Positions 1 through 4,354 of a stretch of DNA of 5,815 nucleotides are shown here, in pieces. This stretch comes from a bacterium (GTDB lineage Bacteria; SZUA-79; Acidulodesulfobacterales; Acidulodesulfobacteraceae): assembly GCA_021821565.1 (NCBI GenBank), contig JAKACI010000105.1, positions 1 to 5,815 of the forward strand, given 5' to 3'. Position numbers and translations under genes: made by a program. The notes beneath the pieces are model-generated. The model was given only the letters and a program-made list of their open reading frames with translations, did not search any database and had not been told where the DNA came from. Within the stretch, counting starts at the first letter, position 1. Each line of letters begins with the position of its first letter.

Positions 1-161
1 TAATTTAATTTAATACTAATTATTAATTAATTATCTAATTCATTTTTATTTACTTTAATTTAATTCATTTTTATTTAACTTAACTTAACTTAATTCAACT
101 TAACTTTATACTATATTTTTTAATTATTTTAATCAATTATCAAAATTTATCAAAATTTATT
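1..161. repeat. A/T-only spacer with short direct and tandem repeats
   Basis: This spacer lies downstream of the lipA stop codon and shows no gene. A 17-bp direct repeat, TAATTCATTTTTATTTA, occurs at 36-52 and 61-77. A pentamer array based on TTAAC runs from 75 to 104 in six units, two of them degenerate. A perfect 10-bp tandem pair, CAAAATTTAT, lies at 141-150 and 151-160, directly after the lipA stop. There is no GC stem followed by T's, so no classical terminator for lipA is visible. The repeats look like slippage products in low-complexity DNA, and no function can be assigned. Confidence 0.7.
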
Positions 162-1037
162 TTACTTTAATTTTATGCTATTGCTATAAAATTTTTCCGC
201 CCCGAATGAGCTCCTGACAAGCGGAGCCGAAAATACATTTTTTATACCTCTATTTTTAGCATATTTTCTATATTCAATAAATGTTTTAAGAGAAACATAC
301 TCTTTAACTTCAATATTGTCAATAGAAGGACGCATATATTGCCCTATAGTCATAAAATCTACATCTGTTAAAGCTATATCGTTAATTGTTTTAAAAACAT
401 CTTCCCGATCTTCTCCAAACCCGACCATTATACCTGATTTTGTCTGAATATGCGGATATTCTTTTTTTACAAAACCGAGAATATTAAGTGATAGTTCGTA
501 AGAGCTTTCAGGTCTGACAGTTTTATAAAATCTTTCGACAGTTTCAATGTTGTGTCCAAATATATTCACTCCTGCATCCAGCACAGCGTTAATTGATTTT
601 TTGCTGCCTTTAAAATCGGAAGTCAATACTTCAACGATACCGCAATCAGTGTTAGATTTAATTTCCTTAACCGTTGCAGCAATTATAGAAGCTCCGCCAT
701 CCTCAAGGTCATCTCTTGTAACCATCGTTATAACGGCATGGTTTAACTTTAAAGATTTAACTGCGTATGCTATCTTTGCAGGTTCCGATAAATCAACCTG
801 CGGTTTTTCATCATATCCTATATTGCAAAAAGGGCATTTCCTCGTACATTTATCTCCAAGCAAAAGAAAAGTGGCGGTTTTACTAGAGAAACAAAGGTTT
901 AAATTAGGACACCTTGATGACGAGCATACGGTATTCAAACCTTTTTCTTTAATTATTTTAGAAGTAGAATATATATCTTTTCTTGATTTTATTTTTAAAA
1001 TCTCGTTTCTAATGTAAGCGGGAATTCTTTGATTCAT
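162..1037 (-). CDS. lipA: lipoyl synthase LipA (radical SAM, 291 aa)
   Basis: LipA inserts two sulfur atoms at C6 and C8 of a protein-bound octanoyl group, making lipoyl cofactor for 2-oxoacid dehydrogenases or the glycine-cleavage H protein in the cytoplasm. Both iron-sulfur sites are visible. The auxiliary-cluster cysteines are C38, C43 and C49 (CX4CX5C), and the radical-SAM cysteines are C64, C68 and C71 (CTRKCPFC). The RDDLEDGGA (108-116), HNIETV (162-167), TKSGIMVGFGE (199-209) and GQYMRPS (232-238) blocks follow, and the C-terminal RSS (275-277) supplies the serine ligand of the auxiliary cluster. The 291-aa length is normal for the family. Signature positions differ from the usual forms: TMVTRDD for TSVDRDD, TSDF for TPDF, GHN for NHN, and RSSFGA for RSSYHA. 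The ATG start has no Shine-Dalgarno sequence, only A/T-rich leader. No lipB, lplA or lipoyl-enzyme gene is adjacent. The LipA assignment is secure. Confidence 0.96.
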   Translation of the reverse strand: MNQRIPAYIRNEILKIKSRKDIYSTSKIIKEKGLNTVCSSSRCPNLNLCFSSKTATFLLLGDKCTRKCPFCNIGYDEKPQVDLSEPAKIAYAVKSLKLNHAVITMVTRDDLEDGGASIIAATVKEIKSNTDCGIVEVLTSDFKGSKKSINAVLDAGVNIFGHNIETVERFYKTVRPESSYELSLNILGFVKKEYPHIQTKSGIMVGFGEDREDVFKTINDIALTDVDFMTIGQYMRPSIDNIEVKEYVSLKTFIEYRKYAKNRGIKNVFSAPLVRSSFGAEKFYSNSIKLK

Positions 1038-1255
1038 GAAAAAATTATGAACATTTGATTTATTTTTATTTTAGAATTTACGGCAATTAATTTATCTTGT
1101 TAATATTTACCATGTTAATTTTAATTATATTATTTTATAATTAATAAATAATTATATAAATGTAAATTGTATAATATTCTATTAAAAAATAAAATAAATT
1201 TTTATTAAATCTTAAAAATTTACAATAATTCACAATACAAATGTTAAAATTACAT

Positions 1256-1277
1256 AACATATAAATAACATATAAAT
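1256..1277. repeat. 11-bp perfect tandem repeat, two copies
   Basis: AACATATAAAT is present twice head to tail (1256-1266, 1267-1277) upstream of tadA and lipA. It is seen directly. Two more tandem pairs of similar unit length occur in other gaps of this window (141-160 and 4142-4161). Confidence 0.75.
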
Positions 1278-1302
1278 AATTGATTAATCCAACTTATAAT
1301 CA

Positions 1303-1326
1303 ATATTATGATATATATCATAATAT
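1303..1326. promoter_or_regulatory. 24-bp perfect palindrome with FNR/CRP-like TGAT-N4-ATCA core
   Basis: Positions 1303-1326 read identically on both strands, with the centre between 1314 and 1315. The core TGAT (1309-1312), ATAT, ATCA (1317-1320) matches eight of the ten defined bases of the FNR/FixK-type site TTGAT-N4-ATCAA; the outer T and A are replaced by A and T. If tadA is transcribed from the TATAAT at 1361-1366, the centre lies near -58, close to the class I activator position. The symmetry is a fact. The link to a CRP/FNR-family regulator is inference, because A/T-rich DNA makes such palindromes more common. Confidence 0.35.
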
Positions 1327-1360
1327 ATCGGCTAATTTCAATATTTTTTATCTTAATAAA

Positions 1361-1366
1361 TATAAT
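1361..1366 (+). promoter_or_regulatory. candidate -10 box of tadA (TATAAT)
   Basis: A perfect TATAAT hexamer ends 14 bases before the tadA ATG. Transcription from it would begin around 1373 and leave a leader of about eight bases, so the mRNA would be nearly leaderless. This agrees with the lack of a Shine-Dalgarno sequence. No good -35 box is present; the best is a weak TTCAAT near 1337-1342. In DNA this rich in A and T the hexamer may be chance. Confidence 0.3.
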
Positions 1367-1380
1367 AAAATAATAATAAA

Positions 1381-1857
1381 ATGCCTGAAAATATAACATC
1401 AACGCAAGATGAATATTTTATGAAATTAGCAATTGAAGAGGCAATTAAATCTTACAATAATGACGAAGTTCCGATAGGAGCGGTAATAGTAAAAAACAAT
1501 AAGATAATTTCAGCTTCTTCAAATAGCGTAGAAAAAGATTTATCAAGTATCATGCACGCCGAAATAAAAGCAATAATATCGGCGCAAAAAAAATTAAAAT
1601 CGTGGAGACTAAACGAATGCACAATGTATGTAACATTAGAGCCGTGTCTTATGTGCTGCGGAGCAATGATACTTTCGCGAATAGAAAAACTTGTTTATGC
1701 AGCTTCAGATCTTAAATCAGGAGCAGTCAATTCTTTATATTCAACATTATCCGACAATAGACTTAATCATACCGTAGAAACGGCAGGCGGTATAATGGAA
1801 AAAGAGTCCTCGCAATTGCTAAAGGATTTTTTTAAAATCAAAAGAATAAAAAAATAA
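1381..1857 (+). CDS. tadA: tRNA-specific adenosine deaminase TadA (158 aa)
   Basis: TadA deaminates the wobble adenosine A34 of tRNA-Arg(ACG) to inosine, letting one tRNA read CGU, CGC and CGA codons. The cytidine-deaminase fold is clear. The zinc ligands are H59 in HAE (59-61) and C89 and C92 in PCLMC (88-92), and E61 is the proton-shuttling glutamate. N48 sits eleven residues before H59, as N46 does before H57 in E. coli TadA, where it contacts the base. The DxKxGA loop (SDLKSGAVNS), NHTVETAGG and the FFKIKR tail are also typical. The DPTA that normally precedes HAE is replaced by SSIM. The start fits because YFMK aligns with E. coli YWMR near residue 12. There is no Shine-Dalgarno sequence. 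The next gene is convergent, so this unit is monocistronic. Another CDA-family base deaminase is possible but less likely. Confidence 0.92.
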   Translation: MPENITSTQDEYFMKLAIEEAIKSYNNDEVPIGAVIVKNNKIISASSNSVEKDLSSIMHAEIKAIISAQKKLKSWRLNECTMYVTLEPCLMCCGAMILSRIEKLVYAASDLKSGAVNSLYSTLSDNRLNHTVETAGGIMEKESSQLLKDFFKIKRIKK

Positions 1858-2065
1858 AAATATTGAAGCAGTTATAAGCAAAATAAACAATTAAAAATAG
1901 ACGGTAAATAAAAATAGTTTCTATAAATTATCAATAGTTTAAATAAATATCATATATAACATATGTAATATAAATGTTTATACAGCTTATCAATATTAAT
2001 TAATTAATTATAAATTATAATTTAATTATACACGATTGACACAAAATTTTGAACGGTCTCGTCTC
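1858..2065. other. convergent tadA/barrel-gene gap
   Basis: These 208 bases lie between the 3' ends of tadA and the barrel-protein gene. They hold only A/T palindromes: repeated TTAA/TAAT from 1997, AAATTATAATTT at 2012-2023 and CAAAATTTTG at 2042-2051. A bidirectional terminator would be expected here, but no GC-stemmed hairpin with a T-tract is visible on either strand. If termination happens, it does not use the classical intrinsic signature. Confidence 0.6.
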
Positions 2066-3526
2066 TTAAAAAGTTCTAATAATCATAAAATTTACGGTAT
2101 TTTGCGTACTATTTCCATCACCGTAGACTTTGCGGTTTGCTATTTGATTTTCAAATTCGAGTCTGAATTGCGTATTTTTAAATATATTAATATTTGGTCT
2201 TAAACCTATTGTAAAAGTTGAATCAAAATAATTAAACGCTTCTCCCGGAATGCTGTTTTCTTCCCACATACCGTTAGGATCCCAAACCCTCACTTCTCTT
2301 ATGGTTTGCGAAAATCTGCCGATATTTAATAAATTAAAATGATGAATATAAAAAGCTAATCCTGAAAAACGGGACTTGTCATAGGTTGAATTTGAAGTTG
2401 AAATCAAATAGCTCGGATATATAGACATTGTCGCTGACGCCTGCAAGTTAAATTTATTAACATTTATATTATTGTTTTCTATAATTGATTTATTTATACC
2501 GCTGTTTAATCCTACTTCATAATCTAAAGCAAATGTCCAAAAATTAAAAGGGGAATATTTTACATCCGCAAAGTTGTAAAAAAACTTGTTTTGATTATCC
2601 TGTATTAAACTATTATTATATATAATAAAATTTTCCGCCCCGTAAACTACACCCTCATGAAATTTTAATTTTATATTTTTAAACGGTTTATAAGAAGTAA
2701 TAAATTCAAAAGTCGGATACCTGTCAATCGGCGCCATTGCATTGTCAGTTAAAGCAGTTCCAAAAACTATTTTTAATTTTTTTGGAATAAAAGGATAGCT
2801 TAGAAATATCCCTGTAAGTTCCCCCGGTTCTATCGCCGTAATAGGCGAATAGGTGTTTTCCCATAATCTTGATAAATTATAAGATTCAAAACCTATAAGA
2901 TAATTTTTTTCGCCTATTTCAACTTTAAGTCCGTTTCCTACAGGCACTCCTAAAGACACATAAAGATTTCTGAAACCGTAAAGCGGTCTATTGTAAACAG
3001 GTTCGGTATAATAAGAATAATTACCCGTATAAGGTCCGACATCCTGTATGTTTTCGCCTGTATCCAACGTTGCCTTAAAACCTATACCTAATATATTCCT
3101 TCCGTTAGAAAACGCATTTTTAGAAACGGTTATATCTAATTCATTTATGGTAAAACCATTAACTTTATAGTTATTTATATAATTTCCGTTGTAATTTCCC
3201 TGCGGAAATTGTGAATTTGCGACGGGATTTGCAAAATTATAAGTATAAGAGGCGGCAAATGTCCCGAATAGTTTAATTTGCGATAAAAAAGTATTTTCGC
3301 CGGATTTTCTTATATTGCTGTTTATATAATGATTTGTGTTATTATTTGCATTATTATATATATTGTTTAATATGTTATCGTTTAAATTATCTCTTTTATT
3401 GCTGTTTATATAATTGTTTATATTAACGCTTATATCAGATACGGCGTTTGAATTTTTAATAAAAATATACACCGTTATAATTTGAGCAAAAACAATTAAG
3501 CTTAAAATAAAAATTAATTTTTTCAT
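2066..3526 (-). CDS. putative outer-membrane beta-barrel (porin-like, BBP2/OmpL-type) protein, 486 aa
   Basis: This is probably an outer-membrane channel; its substrate is unknown. It begins with a signal peptide: KK at 2-3, a hydrophobic stretch at 4-23 and a possible signal-peptidase I site SNA|V after A28. Residues 35-71 are an Asn-rich linker (18 of 37 are Asn) containing two copies of YINSN 28 residues apart. From about residue 84 the protein shows alternating, aromatic-rich strands with Gly/Asn/Pro turns. The segment around 203-244 (EIGEKNYLIGFESYNLSR, then an EPGELTG stretch) resembles the central part of the putative beta-barrel porin-2 (BBP2) family, from memory and without a search. 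The last residue is Phe (MIIRTF), the usual C-terminal BAM-recognition aromatic. An AGGA Shine-Dalgarno (complement of 3533-3536) lies six bases before the ATG, which fixes the start. The barrel is well supported; the family name is less so. Confidence 0.8.
   Translation of the reverse strand: MKKLIFILSLIVFAQIITVYIFIKNSNAVSDISVNINNYINSNKRDNLNDNILNNIYNNANNNTNHYINSNIRKSGENTFLSQIKLFGTFAASYTYNFANPVANSQFPQGNYNGNYINNYKVNGFTINELDITVSKNAFSNGRNILGIGFKATLDTGENIQDVGPYTGNYSYYTEPVYNRPLYGFRNLYVSLGVPVGNGLKVEIGEKNYLIGFESYNLSRLWENTYSPITAIEPGELTGIFLSYPFIPKKLKIVFGTALTDNAMAPIDRYPTFEFITSYKPFKNIKLKFHEGVVYGAENFIIYNNSLIQDNQNKFFYNFADVKYSPFNFWTFALDYEVGLNSGINKSIIENNNINVNKFNLQASATMSIYPSYLISTSNSTYDKSRFSGLAFYIHHFNLLNIGRFSQTIREVRVWDPNGMWEENSIPGEAFNYFDSTFTIGLRPNINIFKNTQFRLEFENQIANRKVYGDGNSTQNTVNFMIIRTF
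3313..3414 (-). repeat. in-frame 18-bp direct repeat in the Asn-rich linker
   Basis: TATTGCTGTTTATATAAT occurs at 3313-3330 and again at 3397-3414, 84 bp (28 codons) apart and in the same frame. On the coding strand it encodes YINSN, giving residues 39-43 and 67-71 of the barrel protein. The arrangement suggests that the linker grew by duplication of a unit of about 28 residues whose interior has since diverged. Confidence 0.75.
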
Positions 3527-3751
3527 ATTAAATCCTGCTATTATTTATTATCAGATATACTATTGGAAGCAGCGTTTAAATAATAAAAAAGTTTTATTAA
3601 CATTAATTGAATAAAAAATTAATAAATATACTTTATTACCAATGGATTACCATATTCCCATCCTCTTTTTTTTAACAGGAGGGAAGTCCTGCCGTAGGCA
3701 TACTGTAAGCATAGACATAAACATAAAATAGATAAGACGGTTCGCTTTTTG
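3527..3751. other. gap upstream of barrel gene with GC-richer islet
   Basis: These 225 bases separate the small membrane-protein gene from the barrel gene and must contain the barrel promoter; no convincing -35/-10 pair stands out. Positions 3655-3745 are noticeably richer in G and C than the flanks and hold two abutting inverted repeats: CAGGA/TCCTG around GGGAAG (3676-3691), and TGCC-GTA-GGCA (3690-3700). On the minus strand the first is followed by an A-run, not a T-run, so it is not a standard terminator for the gene at 3752. The islet could be a relic of a mobile element. Confidence 0.5.
3676..3691. repeat. small hairpin CAGGA-GGGAAG-TCCTG
   Basis: A 5-bp stem with a 6-base loop sits 61 bases past the stop of the small membrane-protein gene. 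Its stem is G+C-containing in otherwise A/T DNA. It shares its edge with a second short inverted repeat (3690-3700). The role is unknown; it could limit transcript decay or be part of an element end. Confidence 0.45.
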
Positions 3752-4015
3752 TTAATGAATTCTAGAAAATCCGATTATAACAAGAACAACCATCACTACT
3801 ATATAAATACGCAAAAACCAAAAAGCAAATTTAACCCAGCCGCTTATTTCTGCCCTCTGAAGCGGAATTTTATTATAATCAAGCAACCCTTCTTCTTTCA
3901 CAAAATTTTCCCAATATTTTTCTAAATTAGCGCCGTCTTGAGAGTTATTATTATTTAATTTTTTTAACATTTTATCTTCACGGTTATCTTTGATTTTTTT
4001 ATTATCTAATGCCAT
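3752..4015 (-). CDS. small C-terminally anchored membrane protein of unknown function (87 aa)
   Basis: I do not recognise this family. The first 30 residues are charged and Lys/Asn-rich (including NNNNS at 21-25). They are followed by a probable amphipathic helix (LEKYWENFVKEEGLLDY, 31-47), a short IPLQRAEISGW stretch and one strongly hydrophobic segment at about 61-83, with R69 near its start. Only SRIH follows, so the protein is tail-anchored with most of its mass on one side, probably the cytoplasm. The start is taken as the ATG at 4013-4015. A GTG seven bases upstream is in frame, but it forms the end of an AGAGGTG Shine-Dalgarno six bases before the ATG. Using the GTG would give 90 residues. 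The gene lies downstream of and co-directional with the transporter gene but 339 bp away, so functional coupling is uncertain. A good Shine-Dalgarno and a clear TM segment support a real gene. Confidence 0.75.
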   Translation of the reverse strand: MALDNKKIKDNREDKMLKKLNNNNSQDGANLEKYWENFVKEEGLLDYNKIPLQRAEISGWVKFAFWFLRIYIVVMVVLVIIGFSRIH

Positions 4016-4091
4016 TTTGAACACCTCTGCCGATTATTTTGAATTAATCGCAATAATTATAATTAAATTAAATTTGCCTATATAAATTTAT

Positions 4092-4120
4092 AGATTAAAA
4101 TAAATTTTTTATCGCGTCAA
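4092..4120 (-). promoter_or_regulatory. candidate promoter of the small membrane-protein gene
   Basis: On the minus strand TTGACG (complement of 4115-4120) and TAATCT (complement of 4092-4097) are separated by exactly 17 bases. The -35 box matches TTGACA at five of six bases. The -10 box matches TATAAT only at its first two and last bases, which are the most conserved. Transcription would begin near 4085, giving a leader of about 70 bases with the AGAGGTG ribosome-binding site. This would let the gene be transcribed separately from the transporter. Confidence 0.35.
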
Positions 4121-4141
4121 ACTTCTAATTAAACCCAAAAT

Positions 4142-4161
4142 TGCTTATATATGCTTATATA
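4142..4161. repeat. 10-bp perfect tandem repeat, two copies
   Basis: TGCTTATATA is present twice head to tail (4142-4151, 4152-4161), fourteen bases from the left arm of the large inverted repeat. It has the same unit length as the pair at 141-160, with a different sequence. Confidence 0.75.
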
Positions 4162-4175
4162 AAAGTTTAATTCTG

Positions 4176-4265
4176 GATTCCCGATTACGCGGCGCGGGAA
4201 TGTCATTGAGAGATTTTATAGTTCCGCCTATAGTGTGTTATTCCCGCGCCGCGTAATCGGGAATC
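4176..4265. repeat. REP-doublet/REPIN- or MITE-like element: 26-bp perfect inverted repeat
   Basis: Arms 4176-4201 and 4240-4265 are perfect reverse complements over 26 bases, separated by a 38-base spacer; allowing a bulged G4175 adds two pairs. Each arm is also a small hairpin: ATTCCCG (4177-4183) with CGGGAAT (4195-4201), and ATTCCCG (4240-4246) with CGGGAAT (4258-4264), each around an 11-base loop. The arms are GC-rich in near-pure A/T surroundings. Two inverted REP-like palindromes around a spacer is the layout of REPINs, and the CTGGATTCCCG...CGGGAAT wording recalls dispersed repeats of many Proteobacteria and the ATTCCC-N8-GGGAAT dRS3 repeat of Neisseria. It lies 89 bases past the transporter stop; in RNA it would form a strong hairpin, possibly stabilising or terminating that transcript, though no T-run follows. 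No transposase and no clear target duplication are visible. Confidence 0.75.
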
Positions 4266-4354
4266 AGGTGTTCTTAAAGCATTGCATATATTTTATAATC
4301 TCTACCGACAATTTTAGGTTAAATTTAAATAAATTTATCTTTTATCATTCAATA

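Larger units (their letters stand above)
1038..1380. other. divergent lipA/tadA intergenic region
   Basis: These 343 bases are nearly pure A/T and contain no ORF worth calling. They must hold the promoters of both divergent genes, but A/T richness makes box calling unreliable. Distinct elements are an 11-bp perfect tandem pair AACATATAAAT (1256-1266 and 1267-1277), a 24-bp perfect palindrome (1303-1326) and a TATAAT hexamer at 1361-1366. I see no RNA gene or riboswitch-like GC structure. Confidence 0.7.
4016..4354. other. gap between transporter and small-protein genes
   Basis: This 339-base stretch has no gene. It contains the 3' flank of the transporter gene (4266-4354), a REP-doublet-like inverted repeat (4176-4265), a 10-bp tandem pair (4142-4161) and the likely promoter and leader of the small membrane-protein gene (4016-4120). 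Confidence 0.75.

Noticed and set aside
188..203. A shared 12-base word, TTTTCCGCCCCG, in lipA and in the barrel gene (near 2631-2642)
   Set aside because: Both encode part of Gly-Ala-Glu (GAEKF and GAENF) in the same frame; this is coincidence of codon choice, not a repeat element.
547..1017. Plus-strand open frame of 156 codons inside lipA
   Set aside because: It is antisense to a fully conserved lipA, lacks a ribosome-binding site and its translation resembles no protein.
1997..2051. Bidirectional terminator between tadA and the barrel gene
   Set aside because: Only A/T palindromes are present, with no GC stem. Such symmetry is expected by chance in this composition.
3676..3700. Rho-independent terminator for the small membrane-protein gene
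   Set aside because: The hairpin is short (5 bp) and is followed by A's, not T's, in the direction of transcription.
3647..3724. Minus-strand frame of 25 codons beginning MFMSML
   Set aside because: It has no ribosome-binding site and is very short. Neighbouring frames across the same islet look equally protein-like, so a coding call is not supported.
4016..4354. Riboswitch or small RNA gene
   Set aside because: Apart from the inverted repeat the gap is unstructured A/T sequence, and no recognised aptamer core or conserved RNA motif is visible.
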